Origin: DUAL01 sp036012565
Lineage (GTDB): Bacteria; Bacteroidota; Bacteroidia; Flavobacteriales; BACL11
Length of the DNA stretch: 24,722 nt
Reading direction: 5' to 3'
Assembly (NCBI GenBank): GCA_036012565.1
Contig: DASCPP010000018.1
Location: 1-24,722, forward strand
A program made the position numbers and the translations under genes. This document shows, one piece after another, positions 1 through 7,535 of this stretch (position 1 is its first letter; every line of letters starts with the position of its first letter). Under the pieces are notes generated by a model. It made no database searches, had not been told where the DNA came from, and saw only the letters and a program-made list of their open reading frames with translations.

Positions 1-733
1 TTGTGTAATTATTCCCATCGTTTGGGGAAGAAGCAGTTACTTGAACCCCATTTGATAAATTTTCAATTGTAAAAAATCCAACTAAAGAACCGGTACTATC
101 ATAAGCATTTATTATTGCAGAATTTTGACTTGTAATTAGCCCTACTTTTAATGATAATGAGATTGTATGTGATGCTGTATTTATGGTAGTTGTTTTATTT
201 GCATACCCAACAGAATCATTAGGACTTAAAGATCCTATGTTAAAAGATCCCCCGTCAGAAGTAGTAGTGCTTGTTGCTATATCTGGTTCATTTACATCTT
301 GACTCACAGTTAATAAAAGGTCTGTAGGAGTATTACATTGTAAGCTTGAAAGAGTAACGGACATGATTGGATTGAACTGTGCGGCTACAAACAAAGAAGT
401 GGTAAAAGTGTCAATTACTGACCAATTTGAGTTTATTTGATTTGTAGAATCACAATAAGCCTCAATCTTCCATTCGTAAGTGGTTGAAGGCTGTAATAAT
501 GGAAGAAGTCTACTTGTCATTGTGGAATCAATATTTAATAAATTCCCCCAGTTAGCAGTACCCACCTCTCTTTTTCTTATTCTATAATGATCAACACCCG
601 TAACTGAATTCCAATTTGCTATTGCTGTATTATGCATAATACTTGTCACGTTCAAACCACTTGGAGTTGGACATTGTGCAGAACTTAGAGTAACAAAAAT
701 TAAAGATATAGATATTAAAAGTAATTTTTTCAT
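1..733 (-). CDS. Secreted fibronectin type III-like protein (C-terminus outside window)
   Basis: I read this partial frame directly: it opens at an ATG at 733-731 and stays open for 244 codons to the left edge. The N-terminus (MKKLLLISISLIFVTLSSAQ) is a signal peptide, probably cut near SSA-Q. About 90 residues follow that look like a fibronectin type III module, with a conserved tryptophan (AIANWNSV), a tyrosine in DHYRIR, and LQPSTTYEWKIEAYC before a W-x-FTT-like end strand. The remainder is Ser/Thr/Asn-rich beta-type sequence. In Bacteroidota such proteins are usually exported and often end in a type IX sorting domain, but that end is not visible here. A -7 box lies 18 bp upstream. Its function is unknown; it is probably an adhesin-like or enzyme-associated surface protein. 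Confidence 0.8.
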   Translation of the reverse strand, partial: MKKLLLISISLIFVTLSSAQCPTPSGLNVTSIMHNTAIANWNSVTGVDHYRIRKREVGTANWGNLLNIDSTMTSRLLPLLQPSTTYEWKIEAYCDSTNQINSNWSVIDTFTTSLFVAAQFNPIMSVTLSSLQCNTPTDLLLTVSQDVNEPDIATSTTTSDGGSFNIGSLSPNDSVGYANKTTTINTASHTISLSLKVGLITSQNSAIINAYDSTGSLVGFFTIENLSNGVQVTASSPNDGNNYT

Positions 734-750
734 TTTAAATAAGATTTTTT

Positions 751-758
751 CAAATGTA
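751..758 (-). promoter_or_regulatory. Bacteroidota -7 promoter element for the secreted FnIII-like gene
   Basis: The minus strand reads TACATTTG, matching the TAnnTTTG consensus. It lies 18 bp before the ATG at 733, giving a leader of roughly 12 nt. No clear TTG -33 box is seen at the usual distance, so the call rests on the -7 match and its position. Confidence 0.5.
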
Positions 759-917
759 TACAATTTTAAAGGAATATATTGTTTATAATATAGGTTTATA
801 CAGAAAAACACTCTAAATAATTGGCAATCAAAGTATTAGCATTGTTTTTTAAAAAGCTATTTTCAAAATATTTTAATAAGGGAACACTAGAGTGTAGTAA
901 AAACTCATTAGACAGCT

Positions 918-1814
918 TTATTTTAAGCCATTTTCTTTTCTAAACACATAAATTGTGCTGGAAGATCCTCTTTTACTAAAAAATGCAATTATATTAGAAA
1001 TTAATCCAATAGTAAATCCTTTCAAAAGTTTCTTTTCCCCAGATTTATATTCTTCACTCAAAATCGAAACATAGAAAGAATCAAAAAGCATAGGTTTTGT
1101 TCTTATCAAATTAAATCCAAACTTTTTAAAAAGAGAGCCAATACTTGCTTTTGAAAAATGCCACAAATGAATAGGGACATCCCAAGCTGCCCAATACTCT
1201 TTGTAGTAGTTGGCATCCCAACTTTTAAGATTAGGGACTGCTATAATTACAGTCCCATTTTTTTCTAAAATTCTTGAAAAATGCTTTATTGTTTCATTCA
1301 AATTTGGAATATGCTCTAATACATGCCACATTGTAATTGTTTCAAAAGAATCTTTATCAAATTGGCTTAAATCCGTATTTCCCGATACATCTAAATTGTA
1401 ATTATTAATTGCTTGCATTCTTGCAATTTTTGATGGCTCGATTCCTTTTGTTTTAAATCCCGCAGTTTTACAAGCATTTAAAAACTCGCCAGTTCCGCAA
1501 CCAATATCTAAATGCTTTTTTGTCTTAGAATATTTTTTAACTAATCTTAGTTTCTGCACAATGGCATATTTCCTAACTATTTGATACAGGATTTCAAAAA
1601 GTCCCTTACTAGTATTGGTATGTGAAATGTAATTGTCTGAAATATAGTATTTTCCTAAACTTTCTTCTTCTGGCCTAGGATTAGTAAATGTAAAATTACA
1701 GTTATTACAGTTTACAATTGTAAAGTCCTCTTTAGATGTTGAATAATCTTTACAGCTAAAAAGAAAATTAAAATTATCTTCATTACAAATAGGGCAGGTT
1801 TTTATTTTTTTCAT
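918..1814 (-). CDS. Class I SAM-dependent methyltransferase with N-terminal zinc ribbon
   Basis: This 298-residue protein starts with a four-cysteine ribbon (C7-x2-C10 and C36-x2-C39) followed by FTNPRP. A Rossmann-type methyltransferase domain comes next: SAM-binding motif I is HLDIGCGTGEF near residues 102-112, and a WHVLEHIPN motif sits near residue 165. The layout matches the Methyltransf_11/23-like proteins often found in sugar or lipid modification loci. The substrate cannot be read from sequence. It is the last gene of the operon; its ATG overlaps the mnmG stop by 4 bp (ATGA), which suggests translational coupling. I saw no C-terminal membrane anchor and no clear terminator after it. 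The methyltransferase class is secure; the function is not. Confidence 0.85.
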   Translation of the reverse strand: MKKIKTCPICNEDNFNFLFSCKDYSTSKEDFTIVNCNNCNFTFTNPRPEEESLGKYYISDNYISHTNTSKGLFEILYQIVRKYAIVQKLRLVKKYSKTKKHLDIGCGTGEFLNACKTAGFKTKGIEPSKIARMQAINNYNLDVSGNTDLSQFDKDSFETITMWHVLEHIPNLNETIKHFSRILEKNGTVIIAVPNLKSWDANYYKEYWAAWDVPIHLWHFSKASIGSLFKKFGFNLIRTKPMLFDSFYVSILSEEYKSGEKKLLKGFTIGLISNIIAFFSKRGSSSTIYVFRKENGLK

Positions 1815-3682
1815 CTTCCCATATAAATCAATAAAACATTAATATCTGAGGGAGAAACTCCACTGATTCTTGTGGCTTGTCCAATTGAACTAGGAGAAAT
1901 ATTTTTTAGCTTCTCCCTTGCTTCAGCAGAGACAGAATGTAATTTGTCATATTCAAAATTTTTAGGAATTTTAATGTTTTCCAAAGAATACATTTTTTTA
2001 ACCGCTTCTTTTTCTTTATTTATATAACCATTGTATTTAATATGAATCTCTACTTGACTAATCACGTCTTTATCAATATTATTGGTTTTGATAAACGCTT
2101 TTAAAGAATCATAACACATTAAATCTTTCGTTTTAATATGTGGTCTTACTAGGATGTCTTTTAGCTTTTTCTTTTGTACTATCTTAGCACTTCCTTTTTT
2201 TATTAAAATGCTATTTATTATTTTTGGCTCAATACTTTGATCGGATAAAAATTTCAGTAATTCTTCTTTTTTTATTCTTTTCTTATCTAGAGTAATTAGT
2301 CTATCTTGGTCCGCTAACCCAAACTTGTATCCTATTTCAGTTAATCGCTCATCAGCATTATCCTGCCTGAGTAAAAGCCGGTATTCAGCCCTTGAAGTAA
2401 ACATTCTATAAGGCTCTTCCGTTCCTTTTGTAATCAAGTCGTCTATTAAAACCCCAATATAAGCCTCAGAACGCGAAAGAGTAAAAGGGGCAAGGTTGTA
2501 AATATTTTGATGGGCATTTATTCCAGACATTATTCCTTGTGCGGCTGCTTCCTCATAGCCAGTAGTCCCATTTATCTGCCCGCAGAAAAAGAGATTTTTC
2601 ACTAGTTTTGTTTCTAGGGTTTGTTTGAGTTGTGTAGGCGGAAAATAATCGTATTCCACTGCATATCCTGCCCTAAACATTTTTACTTTTTCAAGCCCTT
2701 TAATTTTTCTAAGTGCGTTCAATTGCACCTGATGAGGAAGTGATGTCGAAAACCCATTTAAATAAATTTCTATTGTATTTCTTCCTTCTGGCTCAATGAA
2801 TAATTGATGCCTATTCCTATCGGGAAAACGATTTAATTTTTCTTCAATTGAAGGGCAATATCTTGGCCCTGAACTTTTAATTCTACCAGTAAACATAGGG
2901 GATTGATTAAAACCATCTTTCAAAATAGCATGGCATTCTTCATTGGTATAAGTAATAAAACAACTTTCCTGATTTCTAACGGATGAGGTATTGGTAAATG
3001 AAAATTTGTTTGGGGATTTATCTCCTTTTTGTTCTTCGGTTTTATTGTAATCAATAGTTCTTCCGTCTAATCTTGGTGGTGTGCCAGTTTTCATTCTCCC
3101 ATGGGTAAACCCTAAATCGATAAGCTGAGCCGTTATTCCTTCTGACGACTTTTCGCCCATTCTTCCTCCTGAGAATTGTTTCTCGCCAATATGCATCACA
3201 CCATTTAAAAAAGTGCCATTACATAAAACAACAGCCCTTGCAGTTATTTTAAAACCTAAATTGGTTTTTACTCCAGTTACAACTCCTTTCCTAATTGTTA
3301 GAGAAGTTACGGTATCTTGCCAAAAAGAAATATTTTTATTTTCTTCTAGTGCTACACGCCAATTTTGAGCAAAAACCATTCTATCACATTGCGCTCTTGG
3401 ACTCCACATTGCAGGACCTTTTGAAGTATTTAGCATTCTGAACTGAATGGTCGCACCGTCTGTAATAATTCCAGATATACCTCCTAAAGCATCTATTTCC
3501 CTAACAATTTGCCCTTTTGCAATGCCTCCTATAGCAGGATTACAGGACATTTGTGCAATAGTTTGTAAATTTTGGGTAATCAGCAAAACCTTTGATCCTA
3601 GTTTAGCAGCAGCATGCGCCGCTTCACAGCCTGCATGTCCACCACCTACTACAATTATATCGTATGTCTGTTCAAAAATCAT
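1811..3682 (-). CDS. mnmG: tRNA uridine-5-carboxymethylaminomethyl synthesis enzyme MnmG (GidA)
   Basis: MnmG uses FAD and, with MnmE, builds the carboxymethylaminomethyl group on wobble uridine 34 of tRNAs. The FAD-binding Rossmann motif is VVGGGHAGCEAA (GxGxxG at residues 13-18). Other family signatures are PAIGGIAKGQIVREID, SGPRYCPSIEEK and CGQINGTTGYEEAAAQG. The frame is also open back to a TTG at 3700, which would add six residues (MFHVEH). I prefer the ATG at 3682, giving 623 residues, because the protein then begins MIFEQTYDIIVVGGG like relatives and the six extra codons are simply the parS-like 16-mer read through. The gene follows ybeY after a 45-nt gap and overlaps the downstream methyltransferase by 4 bp. 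A -7 box lies at the end of ybeY. Confidence 0.96.
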   Translation of the reverse strand: MIFEQTYDIIVVGGGHAGCEAAHAAAKLGSKVLLITQNLQTIAQMSCNPAIGGIAKGQIVREIDALGGISGIITDGATIQFRMLNTSKGPAMWSPRAQCDRMVFAQNWRVALEENKNISFWQDTVTSLTIRKGVVTGVKTNLGFKITARAVVLCNGTFLNGVMHIGEKQFSGGRMGEKSSEGITAQLIDLGFTHGRMKTGTPPRLDGRTIDYNKTEEQKGDKSPNKFSFTNTSSVRNQESCFITYTNEECHAILKDGFNQSPMFTGRIKSSGPRYCPSIEEKLNRFPDRNRHQLFIEPEGRNTIEIYLNGFSTSLPHQVQLNALRKIKGLEKVKMFRAGYAVEYDYFPPTQLKQTLETKLVKNLFFCGQINGTTGYEEAAAQGIMSGINAHQNIYNLAPFTLSRSEAYIGVLIDDLITKGTEEPYRMFTSRAEYRLLLRQDNADERLTEIGYKFGLADQDRLITLDKKRIKKEELLKFLSDQSIEPKIINSILIKKGSAKIVQKKKLKDILVRPHIKTKDLMCYDSLKAFIKTNNIDKDVISQVEIHIKYNGYINKEKEAVKKMYSLENIKIPKNFEYDKLHSVSAEAREKLKNISPSSIGQATRISGVSPSDINVLLIYMGR

Positions 3683-3683
3683 A

Positions 3684-3699
3684 TGTTCCACATGAAACA
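3684..3699. promoter_or_regulatory. parS-like 16-mer beside the mnmG start codon
   Basis: The plus strand reads TGTTCCACATGAAACA. It matches the ParB-binding parS consensus TGTTYCACGTGRAACA at 15 of 16 positions; the only deviation is A for G in the central CACGTG. It ends one base from the preferred mnmG ATG, so it also covers the ribosome-binding region. parS-like sites near mnmG/gidA are known in several bacterial groups. ParB binding here is inference, and the central mismatch may weaken it. Confidence 0.55.
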
Positions 3700-3727
3700 A
3701 ATTTATAAAATACTGATAATCAGAAAA

Positions 3728-4138
3728 TTAAGTTTGCAAAGATAAATAAAAGTCTTCCTTCTCTCGCATAATTTCCTTCTCTTTCTTGCCTTTATCCTTA
3801 TATCCTAATAAATGCAAAATACCATGAATAATAACCCTAGAAAGTTCGTTTTCAAAAGGAGCGTTATTAATAGGAGCGTTCTCCCTTACCCTATCAATGC
3901 TTATAAAAATATCGCCAGAAATTAAATCTCTATCTGAATAATCAAAAGTAATAATATCTGTAAAGGTATCATGCCCAAGATAGGCTATATTTTTTTCATG
4001 TAAAAAATAATCATCACAAAAAATAAAATTAATGTCTTTTGTCGTTTTCCCTTCTTTTACAATTGTTTCTTTAATCCACTTTTTTACAGCCATCTTCTGT
4101 TTTAGCTGAAAATTTGTTTCAGAATGAAATAAAATCAT
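3728..4138 (-). CDS. ybeY: Endoribonuclease YbeY (16S rRNA 3'-end maturation and ribosome quality control)
   Basis: This 136-residue metal-dependent RNase of the UPF0054 family has the usual length for Bacteroidota. The conserved strand YLGHDTFTDIITFDYS corresponds to the family motif ending TDVLSFP, and the metal site is HGILHLLGYKD (H105, H109, then D115). In the canonical motif H-x3-H-x5-H the third ligand is histidine; here it is aspartate followed by lysine, a variant I recall from other Bacteroidota. The ATG at 4138 overlaps the stop of the DUF4175 gene by 4 bp, indicating coupled translation. The last codons contain a -7 box likely to serve mnmG. Confidence 0.93.
   Translation of the reverse strand: MILFHSETNFQLKQKMAVKKWIKETIVKEGKTTKDINFIFCDDYFLHEKNIAYLGHDTFTDIITFDYSDRDLISGDIFISIDRVRENAPINNAPFENELSRVIIHGILHLLGYKDKGKKEKEIMREKEDFYLSLQT
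3737..3744 (-). promoter_or_regulatory. Candidate internal promoter (-7 element) for mnmG
   Basis: The minus strand reads TATCTTTG, a match to TAnnTTTG. It lies in the last codons of ybeY, 55 bp upstream of the mnmG ATG. Transcription would begin near 3731 and the parS-like site would fall in the untranslated leader. No good -33 box is visible, so this is tentative. Confidence 0.35.
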
Positions 4139-7100
4139 TGGGCTTTTTTGCTAAGTTCATTAAAATATTTTGTCACCTTGTTTTTATAAAAAGGAGAAAG
4201 TTGAACAGGTTTTGTTTTGAGTAATTCCAATTGTTTTTCCTTTTGTTTTTTGTAGTCAGAATAGCTATTATTAGTATTTGTAAACTCATATTCCCATTCA
4301 TTTGATTTCCTTTTTGGCTCTTCCTCTCTTTCTCTTTCTGCTTTTTCTGCCTCTAGCAACCTACTTAGTATGTCTTCCTGCCTTTTTATGGTTTCTTTTG
4401 TAATTTTATTATTGACAATATCTATTTCATTTTCTTCCATCTTTTTAATCATTTTATCAATTTTACCTTTCTCCCCAGAACTCCCAATTTCATCTCTTAA
4501 TTCTTGTAATTGCTGGCGAATACTTTCTTGCTGCTGTGCCAATTTAGAAAGATTTCTACATTGTCCATTATTAAGTTTATCTCCTTTCTTCTTCCCTTTT
4601 TCCCCCATTTGCCCCTTCATTTGCTCGTTTAATTTTTTCTGCATTTTTTTTAGTAGAGACAATGATGGCTTCCCATTTCCCGGCTTATTACAATTACTTG
4701 GCTTGCTACAAGAAGAAGAACTTGAGCATTGTTGCTGCATTTGTTTTAGCATTTCAGCAAGGATGAGAGCCAAATTATTTGCAGAAGTCATGGAAAATTG
4801 TTGATCTGAAGATGCTTTATTCACAATTCGTTCTTCTAAATGATTAGTAGCAGAAGCCATGTTATTTTTTATTGAAGCAATTTCTTTATTCACAGCATGC
4901 TGAATTTGGACTACCCTTTTACTAAGAGCAAAAAGAGAATCCTCAATGATTACAGCATCATCTACCAATTTCTTTTGGGTTTTTACCAGTTCAACATAAG
5001 AAGGGCTGTTTTTTGGAGTAACTTTTACCTTTTTCATAAGTTCCTCCTGATCAAAAGAAAGGTGGATTAAATTCTCCAAAATTTGCCTTAATGTTTCCAT
5101 ATCTTCCTCTTGTGCAGAGGAGCAAGAACTTGATTGTAGAGCCTGTAATTGTTGCTCTAATTCATCCATTTTATTCAATGCATCTTTTTGCGATTTGGAT
5201 GATTTCTTTTTCTTGGTTTTTTCTAAGGCATCTTTACTTTCTTCCATTTTTTCAGAAATTTCTTTTTCTTGCATTTGAGTATTAGGCATCTTGTTTTTCT
5301 CTTCCAATTCCTGATTTTTCGTACTTAATTCATCCAACTGTTTCTTCAACTCTTCAAATTCCTTATTTAATTTTTCTTGCTCTTTGGCAAGTTCTTCGGC
5401 ATTTGATTTTTTATCTTCCGTCTTTTCTTTTAACTCCTTTTGCCTTTCTTTCAACTCGCTTAATTTATCAAGTACATCTTCTAGTTTTAGTTCAAATTCC
5501 AGCTGTTTAAAAAGCTCCAAATTTCTATCCAATTCTTTTTCTAAATCTGCATCATTTTGCTCCATTTTATCTAAAAGCTCTTTCAGATTTTCCTTATTCA
5601 TTTCTTCCATCATTTTTTGCATTTCTTCCAAAAGCTTTTTAGTGTCCTCATCCAAAACTTCATTAAATAATTTTTCTAATTGCTTTTGTTTTTCTAAAAG
5701 CTCAGGCGATACTTTTTTGTATTGTTCTTGCTTTTTCTGTTTTGCTGAAGTCTTTTCTTTTAGCTGTTCCATCTGATTTTGCAAGACCTTTTGTTTTTCC
5801 ATTAAAGCCTCTGCTTTTTTCTTTTCTTCCCAACCTAGCTTCTTTTTTTCTAGTAAATCTTTATTCAGAGATTTTATCTCTTCTTTTATTTTTTTTGCCA
5901 AAGCAATACTTCTTTGCAAGTCCGCTTTTATTTTGCTTTCCTCTTTTTCAAGCTGGCTATTTAAGTTTTCAGCATCAGGAACATTAAATGTAAATAATTT
6001 ACTTTTAGTGAATTTATTCCCATTTACCCCATCATTATCCCACACTTTAAAATAGTAAGTAAACTTATTTCCTAATTCCAAATTAAGCAAGGAGATATCT
6101 GTATGATGGAAAAACTGTTGTTGAATTACTCCTTCCACAGGGATATCTATAATATTATGAATCGTTTCATCCTTTTCCTTTATTTGATAATGAAATTCCA
6201 ATTTGCTTATTTTGTAGTCATCTTTTACAATGCCGCTAAAAAATATTTTCTCTTCAATACTATCAATTTCCTGTTCAACCATAATAGTCGGATAAGCATC
6301 TGGAATAATATTTACATGGTATAAAATACTATCAGAAACCTGAAAATTATTTTCAGTGATAATCTGGTAAAATGCAGATTGTTTAAACTGAAAATTAAAA
6401 GCCATTTTTTCTTCCGTTATCGGACTTGCTAAATGTTTTTTCTTGTCTATATTAAAAAATAAACGATCGGTATTTATAACATCAAAAGTCCAATTTACAT
6501 GGCTTCCCTCCGGGATATTTAAATCGCCAATATTAGTTAAAGCTTCTGTTTTTAATTCAGTATATTTCGGTGGAGAAATTAGGAGTTCAAAATTAATAAT
6601 GGCGGGTTTTGGAAGGATATTCAAAGTGTAGTTTTTAGAATAAAACCCATTTGCAAATAACTGAAAATCGGTATTGGTAATCACATTTTTAAAAACATAA
6701 TTATGAGTAGTAACAGTCAATTTTTTCAATCGAAATTTATTGTTGCCCACCACTACAAAAACCTTATCCGGAATTTCATTACCTTTTAATACAAGTAATA
6801 ATTCAAAATCTTCTTGTTTTATTACTTTCAGGCTCCCCTCATCAATTATAAAATCGAATGGAGCTTTTGGCTCAAAAAAGGTATTGTGTTTTATTATTCT
6901 AGCAGAACTTTCTGTTAGAATATGTTTATTTCCAGATGCAAAAAAGAATAACACAATTAGAAGCGGAAATGCTAGCCATTTACTATATTTTTTATTCTCC
7001 GAAAAATTAATAACAGAAGAAAAAGAAAAGGATGAAATTTCATTTATTTTTTGATTGATACTCGCCTGAATTAAAGCGTTATCCTGCTCACTCATTTTAT

Positions 7101-7446
7101 GCAATTGTATAACATTAAGCAGCTTATCATCAACCTCAGAAAAGTGTTTCCCAATAATATTAGCGGCCACTTCCATACTCATTAGTTTTCCATATCTATA
7201 CAGATGCAGTAAAGGAATAATCACATATCGGTAAAGAATAAAGGCATTTGTAAGGATATAAGTCCAAAATAAAATGGAACGAACAACTACATTAAACTGA
7301 GAATAATATTCTAAAATGGAAAAAACAAGGAAAAAAATCAGCAAAACAGATGTAGAATAAATTCCCCCACGAATAAGCTGATTCTTGTAGAATTTACTAA
7401 TAAACACATTCAGTTTATCAAACAAATGTTGTGTCGTATTTTTCAT
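4135..7446 (-). CDS. DUF4175-like membrane protein with long coiled-coil C-terminus
   Basis: The frame is open from 7521, but I choose the ATG at 7446 (1103 residues). A -7 box at 7453-7460 would put transcription start next to it, and MKNTTQHLFDKLNVFISKFYKNQLIRGG resembles the start of DUF4175 proteins. Two membrane helices come first (around YSTSVLLIFFLVFSILEYY and SILFWTYILTNAFILYRYV), then a soluble loop and a third helix (WLAFPLLIVLFFFASG). Beta-rich, Ig-like sequence follows, then several hundred residues of Lys/Glu/Gln coiled coil. With the N-terminus inside, the bulk would be periplasmic. Two Ser/Cys-rich patches interrupt the coil. The function of the family is not known to me. It heads the operon leading into ybeY, mnmG and the methyltransferase. 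Confidence 0.85.
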   Translation of the reverse strand: MKNTTQHLFDKLNVFISKFYKNQLIRGGIYSTSVLLIFFLVFSILEYYSQFNVVVRSILFWTYILTNAFILYRYVIIPLLHLYRYGKLMSMEVAANIIGKHFSEVDDKLLNVIQLHKMSEQDNALIQASINQKINEISSFSFSSVINFSENKKYSKWLAFPLLIVLFFFASGNKHILTESSARIIKHNTFFEPKAPFDFIIDEGSLKVIKQEDFELLLVLKGNEIPDKVFVVVGNNKFRLKKLTVTTHNYVFKNVITNTDFQLFANGFYSKNYTLNILPKPAIINFELLISPPKYTELKTEALTNIGDLNIPEGSHVNWTFDVINTDRLFFNIDKKKHLASPITEEKMAFNFQFKQSAFYQIITENNFQVSDSILYHVNIIPDAYPTIMVEQEIDSIEEKIFFSGIVKDDYKISKLEFHYQIKEKDETIHNIIDIPVEGVIQQQFFHHTDISLLNLELGNKFTYYFKVWDNDGVNGNKFTKSKLFTFNVPDAENLNSQLEKEESKIKADLQRSIALAKKIKEEIKSLNKDLLEKKKLGWEEKKKAEALMEKQKVLQNQMEQLKEKTSAKQKKQEQYKKVSPELLEKQKQLEKLFNEVLDEDTKKLLEEMQKMMEEMNKENLKELLDKMEQNDADLEKELDRNLELFKQLEFELKLEDVLDKLSELKERQKELKEKTEDKKSNAEELAKEQEKLNKEFEELKKQLDELSTKNQELEEKNKMPNTQMQEKEISEKMEESKDALEKTKKKKSSKSQKDALNKMDELEQQLQALQSSSCSSAQEEDMETLRQILENLIHLSFDQEELMKKVKVTPKNSPSYVELVKTQKKLVDDAVIIEDSLFALSKRVVQIQHAVNKEIASIKNNMASATNHLEERIVNKASSDQQFSMTSANNLALILAEMLKQMQQQCSSSSSCSKPSNCNKPGNGKPSLSLLKKMQKKLNEQMKGQMGEKGKKKGDKLNNGQCRNLSKLAQQQESIRQQLQELRDEIGSSGEKGKIDKMIKKMEENEIDIVNNKITKETIKRQEDILSRLLEAEKAEREREEEPKRKSNEWEYEFTNTNNSYSDYKKQKEKQLELLKTKPVQLSPFYKNKVTKYFNELSKKAQ

Positions 7447-7452
7447 AGATTG

Positions 7453-7460
7453 CAAAGGTA
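7453..7460 (-). promoter_or_regulatory. -7 promoter element for the DUF4175-ybeY-mnmG operon
   Basis: The minus strand reads TACCTTTG, matching TAnnTTTG. It ends 7 bp before the ATG at 7446, so the mRNA would be nearly leaderless. This box decides the gene start: an initiation codon at 7521 would lie upstream of the promoter. A -33 box at the normal spacing is not clear. Confidence 0.55.
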
Positions 7461-7505
7461 CAATTTTATCCTTCAAAATGTAAAACGAATTTATCTGATA
7501 AAGCT

Positions 7506-7513
7506 TATCTTTA
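7506..7513 (+). promoter_or_regulatory. Weak -7 promoter element for gltX
   Basis: TATCTTTA matches TAnnTTTG at all but the last position and lies 22 bp before the gltX ATG. No -33 TTG is visible. It is the best candidate in the divergent gap between gltX and the DUF4175 gene, but weaker than the other promoters here. Confidence 0.3.
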
Positions 7514-7535
7514 CCGTCCAATTATTTAATTAATT

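Noticed and set aside
808..895. 8-bp inverted repeat ACACTCTA / TAGAGTGT after the methyltransferase gene
   Set aside because: The arms are 72 nt apart and no T-run follows on the minus strand, so it is not a convincing terminator; a match of this size is plausible by chance.
3683..3700. TTG start giving mnmG the extra N-terminus MFHVEH
   Set aside because: The extra codons are the parS-like 16-mer read in frame, and an ATG just downstream gives the normal MnmG beginning.
5384..5776. Plus-strand open frame rich in Ser, Phe and Cys
   Set aside because: It is the complement of the Lys/Glu coiled-coil codons of the DUF4175 gene and has no promoter or family features.
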